Assembly: GCA_026168455.1 (NCBI GenBank)
Contig: CM047429.1
Span: forward strand, 39,416,066-39,480,065
DNA: 64,000 nucleotides
Direction of reading: 5' to 3'
DNA from: Theocolax elegans
Lineage: Eukaryota > Arthropoda > Insecta > Hymenoptera > Cerocephalidae
Below the pieces are notes generated by a model. It worked only from the letters and a program-made list of their open reading frames with translations, was not told where the DNA came from and searched no databases. Both the position numbers and the translations under genes were made by a program. Shown here piece after piece: positions 10,816 to 21,924 of the stretch (position 1 is its first letter; each line of letters begins with the position of its first letter).

Positions 10816-12129
10816 TTAATATTCTTCTAATATGTCCATATCTGTGTCATTAACATTTTCATTGTCAGAAGGATTATTGGACCTTGATTGGTTGTTATGA
10901 TTTGTTCCAGTGTCATTGTCGGAGGAGTATAATGTTAGTGAGTTGTCATTTCCATTCACTTTATTGAGTTTGTTCTTGAGTCGAGTTAGTTTCGCTTTCA
11001 CAGTAGGCTCGTTGATTAAAGGATATACCTTGTCTATAATTTGAATAACACACGGGATATCATCAGTGATTTCCAAGGCCTTAATGTGTCCATTCGAGGT
11101 CTTAAAGCTTACTTTTAGAAATTCGTGGAATTGTTCTGGAGTGATGGTGTCTTTGTTTATATCTTCGTTTGTATTTTCAGGCGATTTCAGCACACCTTTG
11201 ACTAAATTTTGAATAACGTTCAGTTCGGTGAGAGAGTTTGATTCTTGATTTGTTTTAGCCTTTTTTCTTAAGCGTTTTTTGGCTAATTTCTTGGGAGACG
11301 GTTCCTCTTCTTTTGCATCACTGCTTTCTGCCAAGATTGTGTCTTTTGATTTGTCGGTTTTCGGTACACTTGAGAGGGTAGACTTTGGGATTACGAAGCT
11401 TGATACTTCACTACTGGTCGTGGAGAGAGCTCTTTTTTGCACTGATTTGTTCGGTGATGTTATGTTGGTATTTACAGTTTGATTGGTTTGAGAGTGTTTT
11501 TGTTCAGTTTCTGCGGTGATTACTCCTTGTGAATTATTAGCGTTAATGTTTGTATTAGGACAAGCCTTAGCTATGTGCCCAGACTGTTTACAAACAAAAC
11601 AAGCGGCCGAATCAGTAGTCAGGTATGTCCAGTATACAGTGTCTTTATACGGAAATTGTAGTGTCTCGGGTAATAAACATTCCTGTTCCTCTTTAACATA
11701 GAACTGACGTCGAAAAGACATAATGTGAGATCTGCCCTTTGCTCTTATAAGAGGTTTGATTTTTAATGCGAACTGTTTTATTACCACTGTTTTGTTTTTA
11801 AGTTTAGTTACTGTATCTTCGTCCGCTAAATAGATGCACACTCTGCTGCCGGAAATTTTGGAGATATATCTGACCGCACTTAAATCTATGAGCTGCTCAA
11901 TTCCGTCAAGGTAATCATCGATAGTAAGACCGTCCATGGGATCCATAATGATTGCATTTTCACGTTTAGATTTTGGGCTTTGAGTCAGAGCATTGGAGTA
12001 GGAATGGATTTGGTTCGATGGGCTTGGTTTTCCTAGAGGTTCAATTTCAGTGTTCGTGGAACTTGCAATAGTATTTTTACTTTGTGGTAATGATGGATAG
12101 CCGCAACTCGTTGTAGCCATTTTGTCCAA
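10816..12129 (-). CDS. LINE ORF1 nucleocapsid-like protein, 437 aa
   Basis: An uninterrupted frame from the Met at 12129 to a stop at 10816. Residues ~1-60 are Ser/Asn/Pro-rich. Residues ~65-165 form an RRM-like segment (LTIDDYLDGIEQLIDLSAVR, then SRVCIYLADEDTV). A single CCHC zinc knuckle, C-F-V-C-x4-H-x4-C, lies at ~177-190. The rest is low-complexity with a basic patch near residue 285 (KKLAKKRLRKKAK) and an acidic C-terminus. This is the layout of I/jockey-type ORF1 proteins, which bind element RNA. It lies upstream of and in the same direction as ORF2 with a 39-bp gap, so ORF2 would need reinitiation or similar. Its intactness beside a broken ORF2 suggests a fairly recent copy. Confidence 0.85.
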   Translation of the reverse strand: MDKMATTSCGYPSLPQSKNTIASSTNTEIEPLGKPSPSNQIHSYSNALTQSPKSKRENAIIMDPMDGLTIDDYLDGIEQLIDLSAVRYISKISGSRVCIYLADEDTVTKLKNKTVVIKQFALKIKPLIRAKGRSHIMSFRRQFYVKEEQECLLPETLQFPYKDTVYWTYLTTDSAACFVCKQSGHIAKACPNTNINANNSQGVITAETEQKHSQTNQTVNTNITSPNKSVQKRALSTTSSEVSSFVIPKSTLSSVPKTDKSKDTILAESSDAKEEEPSPKKLAKKRLRKKAKTNQESNSLTELNVIQNLVKGVLKSPENTNEDINKDTITPEQFHEFLKVSFKTSNGHIKALEITDDIPCVIQIIDKVYPLINEPTVKAKLTRLKNKLNKVNGNDNSLTLYSSDNDTGTNHNNQSRSNNPSDNENVNDTDMDILEEY

Positions 12130-12603
12130 GAAGCACGTCCGTGCCTACAATCAACAAACACTCACGTCGCGTGTATTGTACTTAATTTGTGATTGTAACT
12201 AACACTTTGTTTTCATTGACTATACACTGACGAGGAGCTACTCGTAAACACGTCTGTACTCGATGAAAGCTCGATCGAGACTCCGCATTTCTATTGTAAG
12301 GGAGTCTTTGCATCGAGGATCAACGAGAGCGAGAAAGAAAGCCGAGCAGTTGCAGCCACCGGTCAACCGTAGATCTCCCGCCCGATAAGGTTGGTTGTTG
12401 TCCTTTCCTCGCCTTCACTCATTGTTGCACCTCGGGCTTACCCATGCACGTAAATTTCGGAAGGGTCTATGACCTGTGCTATACCGAGGAGAATTGCCAC
12501 CCATCCTTGACGTTATACGCGTACTAAAACGGGTAACTTCTATTTTTAATTTAAATTCAGTCCATTTAATTTTTCTACGTTACGTCTACCCTAGGACGTA
12601 ACA

Positions 12604-13369
12604 GAAGATAAAGATTATGTTGTACGATTTATGATAATGAAGGTCGTTTTCTTTGCATTAAAATAAGTTTGCCGACGTTAATTTTTCGACGTTTCTTCAC
12701 GAGTCATTGAAGATAGCACAAAATGCAATTATTTCTAATCACCGTGAAAGTTATAATGGGAAAAAATCATTTGGCAATCAAACTATTTGGTATATAACGT
12801 GCTTATCAGTAAAATTACAAGAATTAGTAGATTCTATTTTTAATTCAGACATTGCAAATAAAATAATTGATGTTTATAATCTAATTGAAATGGAGTTATT
12901 CAAAATAAATTTAACACAAACATTGCTTGCCTAAATTTTAATAATTTTAAAGTTAGCTTGGATATAGTATTCCATATTTTAGTAAATTTAAAAAATGTAA
13001 GGCAACTAGCAGTAGATCCCAGTTCAAAAATAAAACAAAATCAGAATTCGCTATTATTTGATGATGAGTTTGAGAAAGAGTTAAAAAATATTCAAACCAT
13101 CTTAAGTTGCATGTGTAAAATGATTAATAAGCTCATCATTTTACCCACCAGTGGTACCGATTGCTTCACAAATCTGCCACTCAAAAATTTGCGAGCTGAA
13201 GTGATGTTGTCGTCAGATAGCTGAGTTGATATTCGACAATAATTATGGGCAATTAAAGAAAATAGAGTTTTTACCGCAAATAATCAAAGTCGAGCGTCAT
13301 AGCTATTGATGTAATGATTAATTATTACATATTACTTAACTGATCGAAGTCAGTATTTTTAACGAAAAG
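12604..13369 (+). other. Coding-like remnant of unidentified element
   Basis: Two AT-rich open frames (12707-12934 and 12958-13224) follow each other, separated by stops. The first contains NQTIWYITCLSVKLQELVDS and DIANKIIDVYNLIE, helical segments as in C-terminal parts of DNA transposases; the second is helical and charged (FEKELKNIQTILS). They could be the far part of the BED/hAT relic at 4.1-5.0 kb, separated by later insertions, but I see no diagnostic motif. Confidence 0.25.
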
Positions 13370-13880
13370 TGATAAGTTCGAGAGTCTTCCAGCTTCGTCG
13401 GCTACAGCCTGCGAGCGTCCAACAAGATACTGAAGGAACCGATTAACAACACTTTTGAAGAATGCTACACAGGAGGTCATATGGCATCAAATTGAACGCT
13501 TTGGAGAAATCAAACATAATTAGTATTGAAATTTTCGTACAATTAACGCATAGGAGAATCGAAAAGGTGGCTCCGATAATCCTGAGAATAATATATACTC
13601 CGGTGCGGTGAAGTAGATCGGATTCGATTGAGCTAGATGTTCGACCTTAGACACATCGCGAATGTAAGCAGCTACTACTCCACCTTACTTGCCCATCCGA
13701 TCCAGTGTAAACAATGAATAGCTGAGGAGACGTAAAATATCAGAAGATTCGAGTTCGCTGCAGAAGGTTTCGGAAAGAGCTATAGCATCGTAATGAAGCG
13801 GTAGAATGAGCGATTAGATGGAAGAGAAATGTGATTTCAGTCGATTTATGTTACGATGAATGATAGAAAAGGAATGAGAT
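13370..13880 (-). pseudogene. LINE fragment, endonuclease joined to RT by internal deletion
   Basis: On the minus strand, from about 13880 the sequence reads LKSHFSS, then HYDAIALSETFCSELESSDI and GGVVAAYIRDVSKVEHL: the start of an APE-type endonuclease, close in wording to the LINE copy at 37.26-37.45 kb (LKTHFSS, NHDIIAFSKTF). Downstream (13545-13380) come MFDFSKAFNLMPYDLLCSIL and LVGRSQAVADEAG-like words, matching the RT palm (FDFSKAFDSVPHDLLL) of the same family. The endonuclease tail and RT fingers are missing, so a deletion of over 1 kb joined the two. Stops and shifts throughout. Confidence 0.65.
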
Positions 13881-14656
13881 TGTGATTGTGAGATCAATGA
13901 AAAATGATTAGCTAAAACTTGGCTAAAATGTGAATGTCTTTAGAAGGAATTAGATTATTGAGATCTTTATGATTTTTAATTCGCATTAATGTGGCCCCCC
14001 TATTCTTTCGTATAAAAATATTATAGTTAATTATTACAGGCAGCTCGTACCCTAGCTCCTTGACCGACGCAGATCACAATTCGTATAACTTCTTGGACCA
14101 GAGTGGACGGATGAAAATGGCCGTGTTCCCAACCACACCAAACATTGTGTTGGACGTAAGACCCTTCAAGTGGTAAGCGTTTACAATGATTAATTCCTTG
14201 CCCGAAGAGCACGTGACTCGAGACACGATTCCGTTTAGTGTTGGGGTATTGATATTCGTAACGTTGGGCCGCGTTGCCCAATACCGCGCATACTATTTAT
14301 TTCTTTATTATCGCGAAGATGCCGACAAGTGTCGCCAGAAACACGTTTGCTGGGACGCACGATGCAGAGTATTCGAGCGATCCTCCTTGCCTCGACACGA
14401 TTTAATTTAAATTAAGAAAATGTCAACGGGAGCGGGAAGACACAATAATTACGCAAAAATTAAAAAGAAAATAAAAGAAACATTTATTTTGATTTAATTA
14501 ACATTTGGCCATCCAGGCCGTATGCTGCGACAATTTAAAAACGCGCGGGCGGAATTCCCGGGAAACCTGCCGGATCGAAATCCTTGCCTGCGACAGGTAT
14601 TAAATCCCAGGACCCGCTGTTCGAGTACCGACGTACCCCAACACACTCCCGAGGTT
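13881..14656. other. Mixed spacer, no recognised gene
   Basis: AT-rich to about 14030, then moderately GC-rich. An 84-codon minus-strand frame (14281-14027) with Trp/His-rich middle (WCGWEHGHFHPS) is open but unrecognised. The palindrome-like ttgggccgcgttgcccaa is near 14263. The GC-rich part may be pol or LTR sequence of the adjacent LTR element, since it lies on the 3' side of its protease. Confidence 0.3.
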
Positions 14657-15169
14657 TCACACAACAATCATACACTCGGGGGGGGGGGGGGGGGGTGTCA
14701 TGGTAATATAAATCACCTTATCGATCGACGCCCCATGGATGGCCCAGCCGATCCTGCGGTCCTTAACGACCTCCTGGGCAGCGGAGGTCGTACGTCGGCT
14801 GTGGTGAAGGCGACCCAATGTCGCAGCGAGAGTGTTTGCGAACCGCGCTTTCACTCGATCGCGCACAACATCTGATCGTACAAGAGAGACCATGGCGCCA
14901 GGATCGAAAAGTGCTTTAAAGTCCTTTCCAGCGAGTCGTACCAAAAAGAATAGCCGGTTATCCAATTGGATGTCAGCAATCATCTGATCAGTTTGACTAT
15001 CGTCGTTTGGAGTCGATGTCGTGTGCGTCATATTGAACGTATTTAGTACGGCAGCTGCCCCCCCCCCCTGAACTTTACTTCTCGGCAACGAGTTTGTACG
15101 GTTCATGTTCAAGGGCTTTTTGTCCTCTTTACTAGGTGTGTAACAACATACATTCATCACGACGTTCAT
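14657..15169 (-). pseudogene. LTR-element aspartic protease region
   Basis: The minus-strand frame holds LFFLVRLAGKDFKALFDPGA followed by MVSLVRSDVV. This is a retropepsin-type strand-turn-strand: a hydrophobic strand, then the active-site loop here spelled DPGA in place of the more common D(T/S)GA, then a hydrophobic strand. The DPGA spelling recurs in some insect gypsy-like elements as far as I recall, so it need not be a mutation. Downstream the frame degenerates and ends in six Pro codons read from an 18-base homopolymer (14678-14695). No reverse transcriptase follows, so pol is truncated. Confidence 0.6.
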
Positions 15170-16035
15170 CGTTGCTTGAGACTCTACTCACAAAACGATG
15201 GTATCGTGACTTTCTGTAAGGAGCTGTGTACTCACGCCTCTCTCTTCTATCTTGCTCTTTGTAAGTTTTAGAAGTGGTGTCACGACGTCTTACTAATCGT
15301 TTTTTCGCGAGATTGAATGCTAACGTCATAAAGAAGGTCATATCCATTCCTATCGTTAACATATTGACGTTCGGTTGCGTTAACCTCGGGTTGCCTGTTG
15401 CCGTATTGTATAGAGGTGTATCCTCGTGACGTCCGACGGTCGGCTTCCGCCTGCAAACCAATGTCAAAATATTGTGTTGGCACTTCACTCTTTCTAGTGC
15501 CAAGATATCAGCTGTTTCTCTGATCCCCAATTGGGAGGTAATGTACGGGTGCAGAAAACCCTCCCAGGTGAGCAGTCGTCACGGTCATAACCGGTTGTGC
15601 ATGAGGCTGCAGCCACAGAAACAGGTACATAAGGGATTGCTGCCGTGGTTGTGTTCGCTGCCAATACCTCACCAAACCGTTTAGGTATAGCACCTGTTGA
15701 TGTTAACCCTGGGCTTTGTGCAGTACTTCCGTTCCTGATGGGATCACATTCCATTTTCTGGTACGAGGTTTCCTAATTTCCCATAGTTCCTGACATACTA
15801 GACGTCTATGTTTAGGCTCTGCTCTTACATTCTCATCGTACTCTGGGAATCCGGTGATGCAAAAGGCATTTGCGATACTCCGCCTCTTCGCCATTTGCGT
15901 TTAAACTCAGATGTTCCAATTGGGCATACACTGCTTCAATTGGAAGCTTTTTCGTTTCACGACGAATATCCCTAGCTATGCGTGATTCACGCATAAGCTG
16001 GGCCATTCGGGTTTAATAGCTGCTGGCCATTATTT
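15170..16035 (-). pseudogene. Frameshifted gag-like region of the same LTR element
   Basis: From about 16035 on the minus strand a frame reads MAQLMRESRIARDIRRETKK, then LPIEAVYAQLEHLSLNANGE, switches register near 15890 to a frame containing RLVCQELWEIRKPR and again near 15480 to one with YTSIQYGNRQPEVNATERQY. Charged helical gag-like composition, position directly upstream of the protease and same strand support gag. No CCHC knuckle is visible in any register. At least three frame changes and several stops make it dead. Confidence 0.45.
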
Positions 16036-16711
16036 TTTTGACCAGCAGCAGCCAACGTGTTACGTCGGGAGAAGTACCCTCAAACGGGATTTCAGATGAA
16101 ATCCCTAGTGTTTCAAATACTTCGGAAGTATCCAATTTTCAATTGGAAATTATTTTATTGGACTCACCACAATAAAATAATTATTACTCCCAACGAGTAA
16201 AAAAAATTGGTGTCGGCTTAATTACAATAAATTGTAAATATGCACCGACTAGTGTGTCAACAAAATAAATTCACTTAATCAAAATCCAAAAGATTTTCTT
16301 CAAGCAAAACTTATTTCGACCTTAAAAGGACAAAACAATTAAATTTTACTAGTTAAAGTTGTGGCAAATTACACACTTAACACTTGCATTAAATTTAAAT
16401 TAATTATTTAACTCACTCACAAATCTAAATAATTAATGTTAATAATAGTGTCTTGTGACTCACACACCAAGACTCTATATAATTATTTTGCTTGTGCAAG
16501 CACAAATAATTATTAACAAAAAAAATCTTAAATTACTTCAATATCGTCGGTAATTCACCAGTAATGGTAAATTTTAACTATTTCCCAAAATATCTCTCTC
16601 GCCAGTTATAATCCAACATATTCCTCACTGACGAAAAGGAGAATTGATTTTGTTACGGAAATTGAAAGAATTAAAGCTTTTATTCATTAATAAATAAAAA
16701 AAACAATAAAT
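15974..16711 (-). other. Stem-loop chain, gag-proximal half of an LTR-element leader
   Basis: Almost every 20-45 bases forms a perfect or near-perfect hairpin. Checked examples: TATGCGTG/CACGCATA (15977-15995), GCTGCTGG/CCAGCAGC (16019-16049), GGGATTTC/GAAATCCC (16086-16105), ATACTTC/GAAGTAT (16118-16132), CCAATT/AATTGG (16132-16146), a 13-bp stem AATTATTTTATTG/CAATAAAATAATT (16148-16182), GTCGG/CCGAC (16213-16250), TTAATTATTTA/TAAATAATTAA (16400-16435), GTCTTG/CAAGAC near 16451-16475. The remaining half is at 28028-29014, separated by a later SINE and two DNA elements. Function unknown. Confidence 0.75.
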
Positions 16712-17531
16712 TATAAAGGAAGAAAAGACCGACATGGTGGCGGAGTGGCGGAGGCGCACCTCGGCCGATCACGAAAGTAAAGCAGCACTGAGTGCGGTTG
16801 GCACTTGGATGGGTGACACCATTCTTGTGCGGCTTTCGGGATCGGTTAGGTGTTTTTCCACACTTTACAACGTGAGCGGAAGGTGTGGAACATTCGGTTT
16901 CGGTGTTTGGGCCTACGCAAGGTGACCTGAACATCTAAACAGAATGTTTCAATACACCGGCCGTCTCGGGGAAGGTTTTCCTACAAGGTTTTCCCTTCCT
17001 CACGGGCATAACCCCGGGCAAATGCGAGACGGTGGGGACCGGGATGGGAAAAATTGGAATGTTTTCACCCCCACACATAGATGGTAGGGGTGTCCCTGTA
17101 AAAACCCATTTAAGGGGAGTCCGTACACAAAGTTTCAGAAAAACGTCACCTCGAGTGGTGGCGCTGAAGTCAGGTGGGATAATGTTATAGAAACTACCGA
17201 TAATTGTAAATTATAAAAATACGAAGCTCTCAATCCATAAATATTGAGCTGAGCGCCATAGCCATTCAAACGGGGAACATTTTTTAGTCGGATATGAATC
17301 CGAAAAATTATTATTGAAGTCGTAAAGTGAGAAGTACGATTTGACAGGTACGAAACCTGTGTTCTGTTATCGACGCCATTGCGGAATGCTTGGTTGCGCA
17401 ATTACATCAGCTGCCTAGAGATGGCGCTCGTTTGTTTGATTTGCGTCAAAAATATTATTATGTATTCGTTCAAATGAAATAATATACTTTTTTTACTTCT
17501 CTATAAAAGACTTCTCTATACTTATGTGGCG

Positions 17532-17537
<6 letters not shown>

Positions 17538-17572
<35 letters not shown>
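17538..17572. repeat. (TA)n in left arm
   Basis: An uninterrupted TA tract, mirrored in the right arm at about 26427-26458 with a different length, as expected for a slipping microsatellite in duplicated arms. Confidence 0.9.
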
Positions 17573-17576
<4 letters not shown>

Positions 17577-18063
17577 TGTGTCTCGTATAAAAATAAAATA
17601 TACTTTTCACTCTAATCAGCTATAATGTGCATTTGATCCCTGTAGACTCACTTTATTCCCCGTAAACCCACTTTATTCAACATACACTAACTCTATTACT
17701 TATTTTGACTTCTTCCTACAAATACTAAATTAAATATACCAAAAAATCTTGCAAAAATGTATAGGAATTTGAAAAGTGTATAACTTATTATAATTTAATT
17801 ATTGTTAAACAAAGAGGTCTTTTAAATTATCAGGGTGAAAATTTGTATATGCAGTTCGGGAGTAAAAGATAATTCTCTTGGATGAATTACTGCTCTCGCT
17901 ACAACTCGGGCAACAACTTTCATAAATGCTTATTTTACATCCTTAGTGGACATATAACTATTATTTTGTATAGAAGTAAAGCTACCCGTTTACAGCAATA
18001 TATATAATTAATAAATTAAATAAACAAATAAATATATCTAAAATTAAATTTAAAATCTTTTAA

Positions 18064-18203
18064 CCCTTAGAGGGCCGGAAAACCACTGTAGTGGGTCGAC
18101 CCATGATGGGCACTTTGTCAATGACCAATCCATGATATAAGATACCTTTTTTTACCATTTTTCTATGGAGGATATGCCATTCCAAATCCCGACCCTCTAA
18201 AGG
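18064..18203. mobile_element. 140-bp piggyBac-like MITE
   Basis: TTAA at 18060-18063 and 18204-18207. Terminal inverted repeats CCCTTAGAGGGCCGG and CCGACCCTCTAAAGG. The internal imperfect palindrome ccactgtagtgggtcgaccc is visible. TTAACCCTTxGAGGG-type ends are usual for piggyBac-related MITEs. Confidence 0.75.
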
Positions 18204-18207
18204 TTAA

Positions 18208-20838
18208 TCGTATATAATTAGACATTTTATTAATTATTAATTATGTATTAAAATATTTTGTACGCGTGTGTACAAAAGAAATACACAATTACTGGAAAGC
18301 AAAGCAGCAAACTCACGTAAAACTATAAAAACAAATAAAAAAAACGTATTTAAAAATATATGCTTAAAATACAAATACATTTTTCTTTAAAAACTTTTTA
18401 TGCGTACATAATTTTATACAACGTTTAACGTAGTATACTTTCATACTAACACTATACATAAAACAAAAAGAATATTAGTACAACTATAAAAAACTACAAA
18501 ATTATTCTACTGTAAGTTGTATGAAAAGATAGAAGGCATGCATATTTTTGAAAGAGCTCTGGCACATTTTAATTGCAGAATTTTGCATCCATATAAATAA
18601 ATTATATTAGAAAATATAATTATTTCTTTCATTTCTTTATTTAACATCGCACTTTTTAGCTTCTATTATAGTACTAATAATCGACGGTGATATGCGACGT
18701 ATTTTTTGTAAAGAAAGCACTTGTCCAAAATATACATTTTGGTAATTGTAATAGTGCGAATGCCACTCTTTAAACATTAAGGGGATGTAATACTCAACTA
18801 GTTACCTACCGAGCTATATGAGACAATTATATTTAAGTAACTAATACATATTCTGAATAAACGAAAATAGCGTTGGAAGGCAATTTTCACATAGTGGACT
18901 TAGGTTATAAAATTTCCTTCCAATCATTCTCGTTAATTATTGCCCATACATACTTAGCACTTGGCAAAATTATAGAAGGTATCAATACGGAGGGCAATGA
19001 TGTCTTGATTTTTCATTTATTCAAATATTTCATGATTAATTGACAAAACATGCGTGCCATTACTCGTTCGGTAAAAATTGACTATTACATCCCGTTAAGT
19101 ATATTACTGTTTAGATACAGCTCGAAAGCAGAAGTTCATGCAAAAAATATTACAGAAGATGAAATTAAAAAGAATTTTTATATAAAGTGCAATTTCATTT
19201 TTGTACAACAATTTTCGATATTGCTAAATAAAGCAAACATTGGAATATATATTGTATAGGTAGATATAAACCATACAAATTACATTGTATTTCAAATTGC
19301 ATTTCAATAAAAATCTAAAAAAAATAGAGATCAAACCATGCAATAGAATACACACAAACACTTCACTAAATAACAAGAAAATAATTTGTATAACTTGTTA
19401 TCCATGTCAAACAATACTGCGTAATAAATATTCAAAAACCTGAGTATTTTACTATATAGTTTTATAATACTCAGATCTGATTGATGTTGACAAGAAATTC
19501 TTCAGTACTTAAAAATTTAAAAATTACACTTTAATAGATCCTGGAAACTGCCATGCCGAAGATATAAATGAACAATCAACCTACAAAATACAAAAATATG
19601 AGATAAAGTCACCGATATATTGTTTTTTAGAAATTTTTTTTAAATTAACTAACTGTAATAATAATAATAATAAACTAATATAATATGATATATTTGTTTG
19701 TGATTTGCGAATAGCAAATATACATATAGTTAAATTGTATTTTATCAGTCACATTTTAATTTGTTTAATTATATTTTTAAAATGTGAATATCACAAACTA
19801 GACCTTTTTTGTTCTTTTTGTAGTGAGTAAAGATCATTAATTAAATATTTATTGTACTGAAATCTACTTGGTCTCTTACGATAGAGAATTTCATTTGATT
19901 CCATCAGAATAAAATAGAATTTTATCAATGTAGAATTACAAACAATTTTGTTTCGAAAAGTATTGTCTAGTTGGGTATGAAAGTTAAATAGGTTTTTTTT
20001 GTAGAAAAAATTAATGTTCAATCAATGAACTTAAATAAGATGGCTCCAAATTGATGCAGGTACAATCTTGTAAATTGTTACAATTTTTTAAGCCCAATTT
20101 ATTCTACTTCAACTTTCATAAAAATTGGCTTTGTACGGATTCAATCTAATGAAATTTTCTATCTTAACAGACCAACTAGATTACAATACAATAAATTCTG
20201 AATTTAATGATTATCACTTACTGCAAAAGAAGTATACAAAAGGTCTATCTTGTGATAATGACATTATCAGTGTATAATTACAACGTTAAAAACATGACTA
20301 ACAAAATATAATTTATGTATATATGTATATTTGCAATTTGCAAACCCCAAACAAATATTGTTAGTATAACAATATTTATATATTTATTTTAACAAATGTA
20401 TGCTATAAAGCACAAAATACCACCTATGGCCTTTCGGATAGGACATGTAAATTTTGGCGAGCTCCCATTTAGATGACCATAAAAAACACCGACTCTTCAT
20501 TACGTTATATTGGACTGGACAGTAAACTCATCACCTAGCAGCAAATGCTTCAGACAGCCTTCCTAGACATCGAACACGTTAGGACGTTGACATTTGGATA
20601 CGCTCCTTAGACACACAGCTCACAGATAGATCTGTAGATAAATCCATTAATATAAGTATTTATATATACTATAAAGGGAGTAGGAAAGGGCTGTATAATA
20701 CAACTGTATAATACAATTAATGGCAGCTGAAAGTGGGAAATGTGATTGGGAAGATTTGAAGTTATGATTTCGTTAACATAACCAGTTAATTCAATTAATA
20801 ACATATGCAAGCCCCTAGGAAAAGTATATTACCTGAAA
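18208..20838. other. AT-rich interior of the TTAA element, possible 3' exons
   Basis: No firm gene. Minus-strand open pieces that could belong to the gene at 20839-21218 are: 20810-20607 (ELTGYVNEIITSNLPNHISH), a short piece near 20560-20500 after a TCTAG (EGCLKHLLLGDEF), and 20021-19791, which ends LINDLYSLQKEQKRSSL-stop. Splice signals between them are not convincing. A plus-strand frame at 19050-19259 is unrecognised. Confidence 0.25.
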
Positions 20839-21218
20839 TCAAAACAGTGCATCATCTTCAGCAATGGAACCATTGACTTCAAGAAAAGAGAGACTAAAAC
20901 TTGTATCGCCCCATTGCCATAATCCATTGAAATGTAGAATCGTAGAATATACCTGATTTGATATACGTTGTAACAGTTGTTTGGTACACTTCTTGGAATG
21001 TTCTGAAAGTATATCTAAAATTAGTATCTTTTCGGACAGCACATTAATGGCAAATGGATTGTCGTCACTTCCTCAAGTAAAAGCACTAACTAAATATCTT
21101 AATTAGTTATAAACATTATAATTTACTATTACCTAATCTCCTGAGTTTCTTCTTTTTGTTGTACTTTAGCTACCAGAACCAAATATCCAACTATAGTTAT
21201 CAATGATTCCTTGTAGAT
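20839..21218 (-). CDS. Two phase-matched host-like exons, protein unidentified
   Basis: Exon 1, 21218-21133 (86 nt), is preceded by acgcacccAG and followed by AG|GTAATAG; it encodes IYKESLITIVGYLVLVAKVQ and QKEETQEI. Exon 2, 21067-20839, is preceded by cttgaggaAG; joining AG to T preserves the frame into DDNPFAINVLSEKILILDIL, then SEHSKKCTKQLLQRISNQ and a Trp-containing stretch ending EDDALF-stop. The intron of ~65 nt has GT and AG ends. The peptide is helical, Leu/Ile-rich and unlike transposon proteins; HEAT-like folds would fit but I do not recognise the gene. A possible extra donor (GATTTCAG|GTAATA, 20832) just past the stop suggests alternative splicing or a different exon end. Confidence 0.4.
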
Positions 21219-21924
21219 CTGGGTGCGTAAGATTATTTATTCTCAATCAAATGTTACCCAAAGCTTTCACTAAATAACTTATTAAATAGGTTTCCCCTCT
21301 TCCTTTTCACCTTCTACAAATAAAGATAAAGAGCACAGACAATTTATAAACGCTCACTTTTTCCAAATATAGGTTATGTTTGTCCCGGCGACCGGCGAAC
21401 GTTGCATACTGTATGTTCCCGACTTTAGAGAGGCAGTTAATATATATATTTTTATATCTTATATACTAAATAAGCCCGCGATCCTCTCGAAAAGGCATAT
21501 CAAATATTTTAAGTAGACTTTTTATGTAGGTTAGAGGTTTCAAAAAATCAATCAAAACAGTAAACGATGGCCTCGATGATCAAGTCTATCCTATTGTAAA
21601 ATTGAGTAAGCACTCGAATCGAAGATCTCGAATCTCGATCTCGAACATGAAAAAACTCGAAAATCAATGGAAAACAAAACATCGGCACGCGTAGCGCGCC
21701 CAAATCCACTAGTAATATAATATGAACGTTCAAGAATATCGCTATATGTATACTTTATATGTAGGACCAACTTTACTATATAGGAAATCGATCAGTACAT
21801 CACTCGCGAGTCGCGGCCGGCACGATGGCACGACGACAAGGTGACCGCCGATACACAATATACATGTATATATATATGGATATATGGCCCGGTCAAAATA
21901 AAAATATTTATTATATACGTTTAC
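21219..21924. other. Upstream flank of the host-like exons
   Basis: Contains a tttatttgtAG acceptor-like site at about 21315 on the minus strand followed by a Lys/Glu-rich open stretch (KVKRKRGN), so another short exon is possible. From 21360 on the sequence has CpG-containing patches (ccggcgaccggcg, cgcgagtcgcggccgg) as in a promoter region. No open frame longer than 73 codons looks real. Confidence 0.25.

Larger units (their letters stand above)
5400..12282 (-). mobile_element. Full-length LINE (I/jockey-like, RNase H type) with 14-bp TSD
   Basis: The element is bounded by identical 14-bp direct repeats ccgcatttctattg at 5386-5399 and 12283-12296. On the minus strand it has a ~150-bp 5' UTR (12282-12130), ORF1, a 39-bp gap, ORF2 and a 3' UTR that ends in an A-rich tail just before 5399. 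Order and domains (RRM-like/CCHC ORF1; endonuclease, reverse transcriptase, RNase H, C-terminal Cys/His motif) fit I-clade LINEs. Its length is inflated by a 1.1-kb MITE in the 3' UTR and a 338-bp insertion in ORF2. ORF1 is intact but ORF2 is broken, so the copy is not autonomous. Confidence 0.9.
5141..12603 (+). mobile_element. Possible solo LTR, interrupted by the 5.4-12.3 kb LINE
   Basis: With the LINE and one copy of its target duplication removed, 5141-5399 joins 12297-12603 to give ~566 bp that starts TGTTA and ends TAACA, as LTRs do. It contains a TATA-like box (gatataaatagg, about 5198) and an AATAAA word near 5290. No matching direct repeat flanks it (tacaa before, gaaga after) and no primer site follows, so this is only a promoter-bearing candidate. 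Confidence 0.3.

Noticed and set aside
14522..14875. 117-codon plus-strand frame with a poly-Gly run
   Set aside because: Antisense to the protease relic; the Gly run is the G18 homopolymer.
17135..17401. 88-codon frame conserved exactly in both arms (also 26596-26862)
   Set aside because: The identity is explained by the ~770-bp inverted duplication, which is equally conserved outside the frame; no motif, start context or homology supports a protein.
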